Source: JBJXGF01 sp046153015
GTDB lineage: Bacteria > Actinomycetota > Acidimicrobiia > Acidimicrobiales > CAIXPF01
Length of the DNA: 8,250 bases
Reading direction: 5' to 3'
Assembly (NCBI GenBank): GCA_046153015.1
Contig: JBJXGF010000372.1
Span: 1 to 8,250 of the forward strand
The translations under genes were made by a program, and so were the position numbers. Shown here piece after piece: positions 1-7,900 of the stretch. Position 1 is the stretch's first letter; every line of letters starts with the position of its first letter. A model generated the notes under the pieces. It saw only the letters and a program-made list of their open reading frames with translations. It made no database searches and was not told where the DNA came from.

Positions 1-500
1 GCGGCCAGCGGCTCGGGCAGGCCCTTCAGCTCCAGGAAGCCGATGCTGTCGAACCCGTGCCCGCCCCGGCCTCGGGCCAGCAGGCGCACCAGCTCCGAGC
101 ACAGGATCTGCCCGGGCTCGGCCGCCGCCTCCAGGCGGGCCGCCTCGACCACCGGGGCGCCGAAGCAGTCGCCGTCCTCGAACGACACGTCGCCGACCGA
201 CAGCCCGACCCGCAGCGCCAGCGCCGCCAACGCCCCCGGCCGTCGGGAGTAGGCGTGGGCCGCCTGCTGGATGGCGACGGCGGCGCTGAGCGCCTCGGCC
301 GCAGCCCCGAACGCGGCGAGGATGCCGTCTCCGAGCGACTTCACCACCCGCCCGCCGTGCGCGGCCACCGCCTCGCCCATCAGCCGGTCGTGCACTCGGC
401 GCAGCTCGTCGGCCGCGTCCTCACCCAGGCGGGACCGCAGCTCCGTCGACCCGACCAGGTCGGTGAACAGGATGGTGGCGGTGGCGGATTCGACGCTCAC
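1..500 (-). CDS. Class III adenylate/guanylate cyclase domain protein, N-terminal part (paralogue A, cut by window edge)
   Basis: The 166 visible codons form a complete class III nucleotidyl cyclase domain. Seen: the metal-binding motif LFTDLVGST (D14), RVVKSLGDG with the adenine-selecting lysine K54 and second metal aspartate D58, and DCFGAPVVEAARL with substrate-contacting D111 and the arginine R122. The usual transition-state asparagine position holds valine (V118). By hand comparison roughly 85% of residues match the first 167 of the upstream neighbour, so by family logic (inference) the missing part should be a Walker-type ATPase and a TPR-like region. The start is GTG at 500-498, which overlaps the TGA stop of the upstream gene (GTGA). 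No in-frame start lies nearby upstream and there is no well-spaced Shine-Dalgarno, so translation is probably coupled to the upstream gene. The protein has no signal peptide or membrane segment in the visible part, suggesting a cytosolic enzyme. Expected activity is ATP to cAMP, though the Asn-to-Val change makes this uncertain. Confidence 0.93.
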   Translation of the reverse strand, partial: MSVESATATILFTDLVGSTELRSRLGEDAADELRRVHDRLMGEAVAAHGGRVVKSLGDGILAAFGAAAEALSAAVAIQQAAHAYSRRPGALAALALRVGLSVGDVSFEDGDCFGAPVVEAARLEAAAEPGQILCSELVRLLARGRGGHGFDSIGFLELKGLPEPLA

Positions 501-3500
501 CTCGCGGCGGCCCTCAGCTTGGCGTGCAGGCCCGGGAGGCCGGCCGTGTCCGCCAGCGCGGCGGCCCGGGCGAAGCAGTCCGCAGACGCGTCGAGCTCGC
601 CCCGGCGGCGCCGCGCCCGCCCCCACTCGTACCAGTCGTGGGCCAGCCAGAGCGTCCAACCCATCCGCTCGTCGAACTCGACCGCGGCGGCGAAGGACTC
701 GTCGGCCCGGGCGTGCTCGCCGAGCACGCCCTCGAGCATGCCGAGGCTGCGGTCGGCGGCGCCCACCAGGAAGCCGCCCGAGCCGAACCAGTCCAGCGCC
801 GAGCCCCGCAGCGGCAGCAGGCCGCCGTGGAGACGTCGGGCGGCGCCGAGGTCGCCCAGCGCGCAGACGACGTCGACGAGCAGGGACTGGCTCATGTACC
901 GGCCGCCGTCTCGGGGCAGTGCCGCCCAGTCGTCGGCCGCCAACGCGTCGAGCTGGGCGCGGGCCTCCTCGTGCAGGCCCAGCTCGGCGCACAGCGCAGC
1001 GAGCCCCGGCCGCCAGAGGCCGGCGCGGTCGGGCATGAGCCGCAGCAGCGTCCGCAGCGGGCCGAGCAGCTCGCCCACCGTCGCCTGTTCACGGCGCAGC
1101 ACGAACTCGCGCACCGCGAACACGCCGTCGACCTCCATCGACACGCCGCGTCCCAACGCGGCCTGCGCATCTGCAAGCAGCTCGGCCGCCGCCGCGAGAC
1201 GCCCCTCGGCCAGCGCCCAGCAGGACTCCTGCAGGAGGTAGGTTCCCCGCCAGAACGGCACGGCCTGCACCGAGCGCGACGCGGTGGCGCGGGCGTTGAC
1301 CGCCCGCCAGGCGACAGGGTCGCCCAACGCCGCGTGGGCGTAGGACGCGAAGTTGAGCGTCTCGGCGAGGATGTCGGGCTCGTCGTCGTCGCGCACGAGC
1401 CGCTCCGCTTCGAGCGCCTGCACGTAGAACTCGGCCGTCCTGCCGCTGATCGCCGCCACCAGCGCGTGCGACAGCATCGCCCGCGCCAACGCCAGCCGGT
1501 CACCGCTGCGTCGGGCTTCCGCCACGGCCAGCTCGGCGATGCGCGGCGCCTCGGCGGAGTCGGGGTCGGCGCCGAGCACACGGCCGAGCGAGGCCAGCGC
1601 CCGCGCCCGCAGCCGAGCCGGGGCGTCGCCGCCGGCCTCGAGGGCGCGGCGCAGCCGCACCACCGCCTGCGGGCTGGCCAGGCCCCGGTACCAGCAGGTC
1701 TCCTCGAAGCGGACGGCGGCGTCCAGCGCGGTCTCCACATCGCCCTGCTCGAGGGCCGCGTCCTGCGCCGCGCCCAGCGGCGTCAACGCCGCGAAGTAGT
1801 CGCCGCTCAACCCCAACGCCTCGCCCTGTTCGAGCAGGAGGCGAGGCCGGAGCTCGGCCGCGGGCCCCGCCTCCAGCGCGCGAGCGAAGGCGGCGGCGGC
1901 CTCGGCGAACGAGAGCTGCTGGCGGGCCACCCGAGCGGCGGCCGCCTGGCTGGCCGCCACCGCCGCCCGGTCGGCCACCTCCCGCGCCTCCCAGAGGTGG
2001 TGCGCGAGCTCGGCCGCATGGGCCGGCAGGTCCCCGGCGTGCACTCGTTCGAGCGCGGCGGCGAGCCGGTGGTGCACGCGGGCGCGGCGCGCCTCGGTCG
2101 GCTCGGCCAGCAGCACGTCGCGCACGAGGGCGTGCACCCAGCGGAACTGGTTGGCGCCGGCCGAGGTCAGCAGGCCGGCCGCGGCCGCCGCCTCGAGGCG
2201 CTCCAGCGTGTCCAGCTCGTCGGCGCCCGACGCCGCCGACGCCACCCGCAGGTCGAGCTCCAAGCCGAGCGGCGCGGCCAGCACCAGCAGCGAGCGGGTC
2301 TCGGGGTCGAGCCCGTCGAGACGGCGGCGCACCGCTCCGGCCACGTCGACGAGGCCTTCGTGGTCGGCGCTGCGGGCGAGCACGTTGACGAAAAGCGGGT
2401 TGCCGGCGGTGCGCCGGTGCAGCTCGCCGGCGTCCATGTTCCGGCCGCAGAGCTCGGCCACCGCCCCCTCGTCGAGCCCGGTGAGCGTGAGCGACCGGCT
2501 GGCCGCGCTGCGGGTCAGCTCGTCGTGCAGGCGGGCCAGGCCGGCGTTGGCGTCGGGCGAGGTGTCCCGCGCGGTCACGAGAAAGGTCAGCGCCGCCTCG
2601 CAGGGCCGGCGCAGCACATGGCCGGCCAGGGCAAGGGTGGCGTCGGCCGCCCAGTGCAGGTCGTCGAGCACGAACACCACCGGGGCGTGAGCCGCGCTGG
2701 CTGCGAGCCAGGACGCCACCGCGTCGTAGAGCGCCAGCCGGTCGGCTTCGCTGCCGGTGCTGGTGGGCGGGGCGAGGCCGCCGAGGCGCCCGGCCAGCTC
2801 CGGCGCCAGCCGGGTGAGCTCACCCGGCGCGTCGCCGAGCAGCCGGGCGAGCACGTCGTCGGGCGCTTCGGCCACCAGCGCGCGCAGCGCCTCGCCGAAG
2901 GGCTGGTACGGCACGGTCAGCTCGGCGCTGCAGCGGCCGAAGAGCACGAGGGCGCCCTCGTGGTGAGCTCGGCGGGCCAGCTCGGCGGCGAGGCGGGTCT
3001 TGCCGATGCCGGGCTCGCCGAAGAGCCACAGCACGCTCGGCGTTGCGGCCGCGGCGAGGCCTCGCGTTGCGTCGAGCTCACGGGCCCGGCCCACCAGCGG
3101 GTTCGGGTCGGCCCCGAGGGCGAGCGGCAGCGGAGGAGTCCAGCGGGATTCGACCTGCGCCGGCGCCCACCGCACCGCACAGGCCGCGAGCGGTTCGGCC
3201 AAGCCCTTCAGCTCCAGGAACCCGAGCGGTTCGAACTCGAAGCCCCCTCGACCGCGGGCGAGCAGGCGGACCAGCTCGGCGCAGAGGATCTGGCCCGGTT
3301 CGGCGACCGCTTCGAGCCGGGCGGCCTCCACGACCGGCGCGCCGAAGCAGTCCCCGTCCTCCCACGAGACGTCGCCCGCGGAGATGCCCACCCGCACCCG
3401 CAGCAGGGCGAGCGCGTCGGCTCGGCCCGAGTAGGCGTGGGCCGCCTGCTGGATGGCGACGGCGGCGCTGAGCGCCTCGGCCGCCGCGTGGAACGCGGCG

Positions 3501-3685
3501 AGGATGCCGTCGCCCAACGACTTGACGACCCGCCCGTGGCTGGCCGCCACCGCCTCCCCCAACAGCCGGTCGTGCACTCGGCGCAGCTCGTCGGCCGCCT
3601 CCTCACCCAGGCGGGACCGCAGCTCCGTCGAGCCCACGAGGTCGGTGAACAGGATGGTCGCCGTCGCCGACCCCACCTCGGCCAT
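497..3685 (-). CDS. Class III nucleotidyl cyclase-STAND/AAA ATPase-TPR fusion protein (paralogue B)
   Basis: This complete 1062-residue protein has three parts. Residues 1-172 are a class III cyclase domain: FTD metal motif D15, K55 and D59 in VVKSLGDG, D112 and R123 in DCFGAPVVEAARL, with V119 where active cyclases normally have the transition-state asparagine. Residues about 195-500 are an AAA_16/STAND-type NTPase: Walker A GEPGIGKT at 223-230, Walker B VVFVLDD at 336-342 followed by LHWA, and the later TAGNPLF motif typical of these ATPases. The rest is alanine- and leucine-rich helical sequence of the TPR type found in MalT-like proteins. It ends without a recognisable LuxR helix-turn-helix, unlike some mycobacterial relatives. 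No signal peptide or membrane segment is seen. ATG at 3685 is chosen because the catalytic residues then have the same numbering as in paralogue C. It lies 45 bp downstream of the AbiEi/DUF559 stop and overlaps the next gene by 4 bp. Likely role: ATP-driven signalling switch; the ligand is unknown. Confidence 0.95.
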   Translation of the reverse strand: MAEVGSATATILFTDLVGSTELRSRLGEEAADELRRVHDRLLGEAVAASHGRVVKSLGDGILAAFHAAAEALSAAVAIQQAAHAYSGRADALALLRVRVGISAGDVSWEDGDCFGAPVVEAARLEAVAEPGQILCAELVRLLARGRGGFEFEPLGFLELKGLAEPLAACAVRWAPAQVESRWTPPLPLALGADPNPLVGRARELDATRGLAAAATPSVLWLFGEPGIGKTRLAAELARRAHHEGALVLFGRCSAELTVPYQPFGEALRALVAEAPDDVLARLLGDAPGELTRLAPELAGRLGGLAPPTSTGSEADRLALYDAVASWLAASAAHAPVVFVLDDLHWAADATLALAGHVLRRPCEAALTFLVTARDTSPDANAGLARLHDELTRSAASRSLTLTGLDEGAVAELCGRNMDAGELHRRTAGNPLFVNVLARSADHEGLVDVAGAVRRRLDGLDPETRSLLVLAAPLGLELDLRVASAASGADELDTLERLEAAAAAGLLTSAGANQFRWVHALVRDVLLAEPTEARRARVHHRLAAALERVHAGDLPAHAAELAHHLWEAREVADRAAVAASQAAAARVARQQLSFAEAAAAFARALEAGPAAELRPRLLLEQGEALGLSGDYFAALTPLGAAQDAALEQGDVETALDAAVRFEETCWYRGLASPQAVVRLRRALEAGGDAPARLRARALASLGRVLGADPDSAEAPRIAELAVAEARRSGDRLALARAMLSHALVAAISGRTAEFYVQALEAERLVRDDDEPDILAETLNFASYAHAALGDPVAWRAVNARATASRSVQAVPFWRGTYLLQESCWALAEGRLAAAAELLADAQAALGRGVSMEVDGVFAVREFVLRREQATVGELLGPLRTLLRLMPDRAGLWRPGLAALCAELGLHEEARAQLDALAADDWAALPRDGGRYMSQSLLVDVVCALGDLGAARRLHGGLLPLRGSALDWFGSGGFLVGAADRSLGMLEGVLGEHARADESFAAAVEFDERMGWTLWLAHDWYEWGRARRRRGELDASADCFARAAALADTAGLPGLHAKLRAAAR

Positions 3686-3693
3686 GGCCTCGC

Positions 3694-3699
3694 ATGCTA
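3694..3699 (-). promoter_or_regulatory. Possible -10 element (TAGCAT) for a leaderless mRNA of paralogue B
   Basis: On the minus strand TAGCAT matches the actinobacterial -10 pattern TAnnnT and ends 8 bases before the ATG at 3685. That spacing would put the transcription start at or next to the start codon, a common arrangement in actinobacteria. The only Shine-Dalgarno-like string, GCGAGG, sits just 2 bases from the ATG, too close to be a good ribosome site. No convincing -35 box is seen. If real, paralogue B has its own promoter rather than depending on read-through from the AbiEi/DUF559 gene. Confidence 0.35.
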
Positions 3700-3718
3700 C
3701 CCGCCGCCCGCTTGGGCC

Positions 3719-3766
3719 AGGTTGTGCGCGTCAACCCCGCCGGCGGGGGTTGGCGGACACAACCTC
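3719..3766. repeat. 48-bp palindromic repeat, copy R1
   Basis: The arms read AGGTTGTGCGCGTCAACCCC and GGGGTTGGCGGACACAACCT around a short GC loop, with positions i and 48-i pairing. Two outer pairs are broken (9/39 and 10/38). It aligns without gaps to R2 and R3. It lies between the AbiEi/DUF559 gene and paralogue B, and overlaps the former: the TGA stop (3733-3731) and the last codons, reading E-V-V-S-A-N-P, are repeat sequence. No T-tract follows either arm, so it is not a canonical intrinsic terminator, though an RNA hairpin here could still reduce read-through. Confidence 0.85.
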
Positions 3767-4726
3767 CGCGCCGGTCGGCCCGGTCGGCCCGGGCGGCCCG
3801 GTCGCCCCCGCCGCGAGGCGGCGGCGGACCACGCCGAGCACGTACTCGCGGTCCCGCTCCACCATCGCCCACACGAAGGTCTCGAGCTGCCACCCGGCGT
3901 CCCGGGCGGCGTGGGCGCGGCGGAGGTCACGCTCCACCTCCGAGGGTGAGCTGTGGCCTTTGCGTCCGTTCACCTCGACCACCAGGCGGGCGGGCGGCCA
4001 CGCGAAATCGACCCGGCCGTCGAGGCGCCTCAGCCACGGCGCCCGGAACTGCAGGACCGGCCTCGGCAGGCGGGCCTCTCGCACCAGCGCCAGGAAGCGG
4101 CGCTCGAGCTCGCTCTCGGGCAGCGCCAGCCCGCCGTCGCGTGCTTCGACGATCCGGCGCAGGACCCCGCCGCCCCGCCGACCGGCGGTGCCCGCGATCA
4201 AGAGGTGCGCCTCGAGGCTGGCGATGTCGGCCCGTCGGGCCGTGAGCGAGTCGTCCACCAGGCGCTCCAGGACCGCCGCCGGGACGACCCCGGCCAAGTC
4301 GGCGATCGTGCGGACGACGCTGGTCACGGGCAGCCCGCCGACCAGCGCGACGTCGCGGTGCACGTCGAGGCGGGAGCGCCGCCAGGCGATCGAGCGGTCG
4401 GCGCTGGCGCACCCGGGGGGCAGCACCATCTCGATGCGCTCGGAGAAGAGCGGGCCGCGGGTCGCGGCGCCCGGGAGCCCGTGGGTGCGAGCGGCCGCCC
4501 GGTGGGAGACGACGGCGCGAGGGTGGCGGAGATGAGCGGCCCAGAGGCGGCTCGTCCAGGTGGGCGGCGCCCCGCTGGCGCGGTACACGGCCCCGCCCTC
4601 GGCCACCACCCGACCGTGGGCCAGCCAGCGGTCGATCGTCTTGGCCGACAGCCCGTGCTCGAGGAGCTGATCCCGGCGCACCACCCCGTGCTGACGCTCG
4701 ACCAGACGGCGCAGCTCCTCGTCCAC
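3731..4726 (-). CDS. AbiEi-type winged-helix and DUF559 (Vsr-like nuclease fold) protein
   Basis: The N-terminal half (about residues 1-75, with RQHGVVRRDQLLEHGLS and a later VVSHRAAARTHGL) resembles the AbiEi_4 antitoxin/regulator domain, a probable winged helix. The C-terminal part is DUF559, related to the PD-(D/E)xK/Vsr endonuclease fold: VDFAWPPARLVVEVNG carries D240 and E251, followed by H258, D267 and a GW pair at 278-279, all at expected family positions. This combination is common in actinobacteria and its biochemical role is not established; DNA binding or nicking is inference. The GTG start at 4726 (331 residues) is preferred because the AbiEi domain begins almost at once and TACGGT lies 7 bases upstream. 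An in-frame ATG at 4762 would add 12 residues. The tail is odd: GPPGPTGPTG comes from a 9-bp direct repeat, and the last codons and stop lie in palindrome R1. No separate toxin gene (AbiEii) is beside it. Confidence 0.9.
   Translation of the reverse strand: MDEELRRLVERQHGVVRRDQLLEHGLSAKTIDRWLAHGRVVAEGGAVYRASGAPPTWTSRLWAAHLRHPRAVVSHRAAARTHGLPGAATRGPLFSERIEMVLPPGCASADRSIAWRRSRLDVHRDVALVGGLPVTSVVRTIADLAGVVPAAVLERLVDDSLTARRADIASLEAHLLIAGTAGRRGGGVLRRIVEARDGGLALPESELERRFLALVREARLPRPVLQFRAPWLRRLDGRVDFAWPPARLVVEVNGRKGHSSPSEVERDLRRAHAARDAGWQLETFVWAMVERDREYVLGVVRRRLAAGATGPPGPTGPTGAEVVSANPRRRG
3772..3807. repeat. Four tandem 9-bp units, imperfect
   Basis: Consecutive units cggtcggcc, cggtcggcc, cgggcggcc and cggtcgccc lie 5 bp from palindrome R1. 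On the minus strand they encode the collagen-like Gly-Pro-Thr/Pro triplets of the AbiEi/DUF559 C-terminus. Unit changes keep the frame. This is probably replication slippage in a low-constraint tail. Confidence 0.8.
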
Positions 4727-4733
4727 CCCGCCG

Positions 4734-4739
4734 ACCGTA
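4734..4739 (-). promoter_or_regulatory. Possible -10 element (TACGGT) for the AbiEi/DUF559 gene
   Basis: TACGGT fits TAnnnT and ends 7 bases before the GTG at 4726, nearly the same geometry as TAGCAT before paralogue B. It supports the GTG start and a leaderless transcript. No clear -35 box is visible, and a six-base match in GC-rich DNA is weak evidence alone. Confidence 0.3.
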
Positions 4740-4759
4740 CGGACGGGCGCACCGCCCGA

Positions 4760-4779
4760 CATCCCCCGTCCCGGGGATG
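4760..4779. repeat. Perfect 7-bp inverted repeat with 6-base loop at the upstream ATG of the AbiEi/DUF559 gene
   Basis: The arms catcccc (4760-4766) and ggggatg (4773-4779) flank cgtccc. On the minus strand the downstream arm contains the alternative ATG start at 4762. In RNA the hairpin would bury that start codon, which either argues for the downstream GTG start or makes this an operator or translation-control site. Confidence 0.5.
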
Positions 4780-4789
4780 CCGGACCACG

Positions 4790-4837
4790 AGGTTGTGCGC
4801 ACCGACCCCCCATGGCGGGGTTGGCGCGCACAACCTC
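4790..4837. repeat. 48-bp palindromic repeat, copy R2
   Basis: The arms AGGTTGTGCGC and GCGCACAACCT pair perfectly over 11 bp. An inner stem ACCCC/GGGGT follows after one mismatch (12/36) and one wobble (15/33). The copy lies between the divergent AbiEi/DUF559 gene and paralogue C, upstream of both starts. Since no gene ends here, a terminator role cannot explain this copy. A protein-binding site, a REP/MITE-like element or structured DNA remain possible. Confidence 0.85.
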
Positions 4838-4895
4838 GCCCGGGGAGAGCCGGGAAAGCCGAGCGGGCGGCCGGGCAGGGCGGCGAGCGGGCGCC

Positions 4896-4904
4896 AGGAT
4901 GAGG
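4896..4904 (+). promoter_or_regulatory. Shine-Dalgarno-like AGGATGAGG that decides the start of paralogue C
   Basis: AGGA (4896-4899) is 8 bases from the ATG at 4908 and GAGG (4901-4904) is 3 bases from it. Another ATG at 4899 overlaps this purine run and has only AGG directly touching it. The overlapping CAGGAT (4895-4900) is a poor -10 match, 7 bases from the 4908 ATG, so a leaderless transcript is a weaker alternative. Confidence 0.45.
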
Positions 4905-4907
4905 TCC

Positions 4908-7900
4908 ATGCCGCCGTCCGAGCACGTCACGGCGACCGTGCTCTTCACCGACCTGGTGGGCTCGACCGCGTTGCGGCTGGAGCTCGGCGAGGACGCCGCG
5001 GACCGGCTGCGGGCCACGCTCGACGCGCTGGTGGCCGAGGCGATCGAGGCGCACGGCGGGAGGGTGGTGAAAGGCGGCGGCGACGGCCTGATGGCCCTCT
5101 TCACCGCGGCGTCCGACGCGCTGGCCGCGGCCGCCGCCGCCCAGCAGGCGCTCCACCATCACAACCGATCGCCCGGCGCGCTGGGCAGGCCGCTGATGCG
5201 CATCGGGCTGTCGGTGGGCGACGTTCGTCTCGAGGACGGCGACTGCTTCGGCACCCCGGTGGTGGAGGCGGCGCGGCTCGAGGCCGCCGCCGCGCCCGGC
5301 CAGATCCTCTGCAGCGAGTTCGTGCGGGCGATGGCTCGCGGCCGCGGCGGCCACGAGCTGATCCCGCTCGGGCCCCTCGCGCTGAAGGGCCTGCCCGAGC
5401 CCGTCGAGGCGTGCCAGCTGCGCTGGACGCCGTCCGAACTCCCCGACGAGCGGGCGCCGCTGCCGCCCGAGCTGGCGGTCGAGCTCACCAAGGCCTTCGT
5501 CGGCCGGGAGGCGGAGCTGGCCGCGGCTCGGCGTCTGCTCGCTCGTCCGTCGGGGGGCCGGCTGGCGGTGCTGTGGCTGGCCGGCGAACCCGGCATCGGC
5601 AAGACCCGCCTGGCCGCGGAGATCGCCCGGGACGCGCACGAGCGGGGAGCGCGAGTGCTGTTCGGGCGGTGCAACGAGGATCTGGGCGTGCCGTTCCAGC
5701 CCTTCGTGGAGGCCCTGCGCCGCCACGCCTCCGGGCTCGCCGACCACGAGCTGGCCGCCGCGTTGCGCCCCCCGCTGGCTCGCCTCGCGCCCGAGCTGGC
5801 CGAGCGGGCCGCGGAGCTGGCCCCGCCGCCGGAGACGACACCCGAGAACGACCAGTACCGCCTGTTCGAGGCGGTCCGTTCGTGGCTGGCCGGCGCCGGG
5901 CCGCTCGTGGCGGTGTTCGACGACGTGCACTGGGCGACCCGGCCCACTCTGTCGCTGCTCGACCATGTGGCCCGCTCCGCCGAGCCGGCCGACGTGGTGC
6001 TCGTGTGCACCGCCCGCAACACCGCCCCCGACGACCGGGACGAGCTCCGTCGGCTGCTGACCGAGCTCGAGCGCCGGGCGGAGCTCACCCGCCTGGAGCT
6101 GCACGGCCTGGGCGAGGCCGAGGTGGCGGAGTGGGTGGGCGACGCGGCGCTGGCGGCGGAGCTGCACGCCCGCACGGCGGGCAACCCGCTCTACCTCGAC
6201 GCCGCCCGGGCCGGCGGCTCGGTCGACGAGCTGGCCCGCGCTCGGGTTGCGCAGCTCGGCGACGAGGTGCGCAACCTGCTGCTCGTGGCCGCGTTCGCCG
6301 GCCTGGAGTTCGACCTCGCGGTGGTGGCCAAGGCGAGCCGAGCAGCCGAGCTGGCGGCGCTGGACGCCTGCGAGGCGGCGGCCGCCGCCGGGCTGCTCCA
6401 GGAGACCGGGGCCGACCGCTACGCCTTCACCCACGCCCTCGTGCGCGACGCGTTGCGGACGGGCACGAGCGCCAGCCGCGCCCGACGCGTGCACGCCGCG
6501 CTGGCCTCGGCGATGGAGGAGCTGGGCGTGGGCGACGAACAGGTCGCCGCGCTCGCCCATCACTACGTGGAGGCGGGGCTGGTCGATGCCGAGCGGGCGC
6601 TGGCCGCGCTGGTGCGCGCCGCGCAACGGGCGGCGAGCCAGTTCGACCACGACGAGGCCGCCCGCCTCTACGCCCTGGCCGCAGACCGGACGGCCGACGC
6701 CGAAGCCCGCTGCCGCCTGTTGCTCGGGGAGGGCGACGCCCGTCTGCGGGCCAACGCCTTCGCGGAGGCGCTCGACGCGTTCGAGCGCGTTCACGGCGAG
6801 GCCCTCGCCGCCGGTCTGGCCGAGGTGGCGGCGGACGCGGCGATCGCGTTCGAAGACGCGAGCTGGCGGCCCGGGCTGCTCGGCCATCAGGCGGCGCGTC
6901 TGCTCGAGCGGGCGCTCGAGGCCCTGCCCGACGCCGATCTCGGCCGTCGGGCGCTCGTCACCGCGTCGCTGGCCCGGGCGTACAGCTTCAGCGGCGACGA
7001 CGTCTCCGCCCACCGCTTCGCCGAGACCGGCACGGCGCTGGCCCGAGCCTGCGGCGACGCCGCGGTGCTGGCCGCCGCGCTGGAGCGCGACGTGTACATC
7101 TCGATCAACACCGCCGCCTTCGTCCGGCGCCGCCCGGATATCGAGGAGTGGCTGGCGCTCACCCGCTCGGTCGGCGGACGCTCCGAGCTGCACGCCACGA
7201 ACTTCGCCGCCCTCGCCGCCGCGCAGGCCGGCGACCTGCCTGCGCTGCGCGGCCTGACCGCCTCGTACCGGGCCCTGGTCGAGGAGCTGCACGACGGGTT
7301 CTTCCGGGTTGCGCTGCGGGCCCTCGAGATCTCGATGGCGCAGGGCCGGGGCGAGCTGGCGCGGGCCGAGCGCCTCACCGAGGAAGCCGCCCAGCCGGGC
7401 GGCGCCGACGCCTGGCTCGAGCCCGAGGGCGTCTACGGCATCCGGCTCTTCCTCCTGCGCCGCGAGCAGGACCGCCTCGCCGAGATCGAGCCCGCGCTCG
7501 GCCTGCTGACCCGCCTGAACCCGGAGTCGGCGTTCTGGCGCCCCGGCCTGGCCCTGCTCTGCGCCGAGCTGGGTCGCCTCGACGAGGCCCGGCGGCACTG
7601 CCGGATCGAGGCCGTCGCCCACGACGGCAACCGGGCGTTGGGCCTGGCGTTCATCGCCGAGGCCTCGGTTGCGATCGGCGACGCGGCCGCGGCCCGGGCC
7701 GTGCACGCCGAGCTGGCCGCGTACCGCGGCGTGTACCTGATGCTCGGCGGCTCGGGGATCGCGCTGGGGCCGGCGGACCGGCTGCTCGGCCTGCTCGAGG
7801 CGGCGCTGGGCGACCGCCGGGCGGCGCAGACCAGCCTGGCCGCCGCGCTCGAGCTGTGCCGTCGCTTCGAGGCGCCCCTCTGGGAGGCGCGCACGCTGTG

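Noticed and set aside
524..3949. Very long open frame on the plus strand (over 1100 codons) opposite paralogue B
   Set aside because: Its translation is low-complexity Arg/Gly/Ala/Gln without domains, while the minus strand encodes clear cyclase and Walker motifs. It is open because GC-rich codons rarely form stops on the opposite strand.
3719..4837. Insertion sequence with R1 and R2 as terminal inverted repeats
   Set aside because: Each copy is itself a palindrome, no transposase motif is present, and no target-site duplication is visible outside the copies. A REP-like arrangement is kept as a hypothesis only.
4812..4907. Start of paralogue C at the ATG at 4812
   Set aside because: That ATG lies inside palindrome R2 and the added residues are low-complexity Gly/Arg. 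The ATG at 4908 has a spaced purine run and gives the same residue numbering as paralogue B.
4763..5104. N-terminal extension of the AbiEi/DUF559 protein up to base 5104
   Set aside because: The extension would read through R2 and antisense to the paralogue C cyclase domain; the family begins close to the GTG at 4726.
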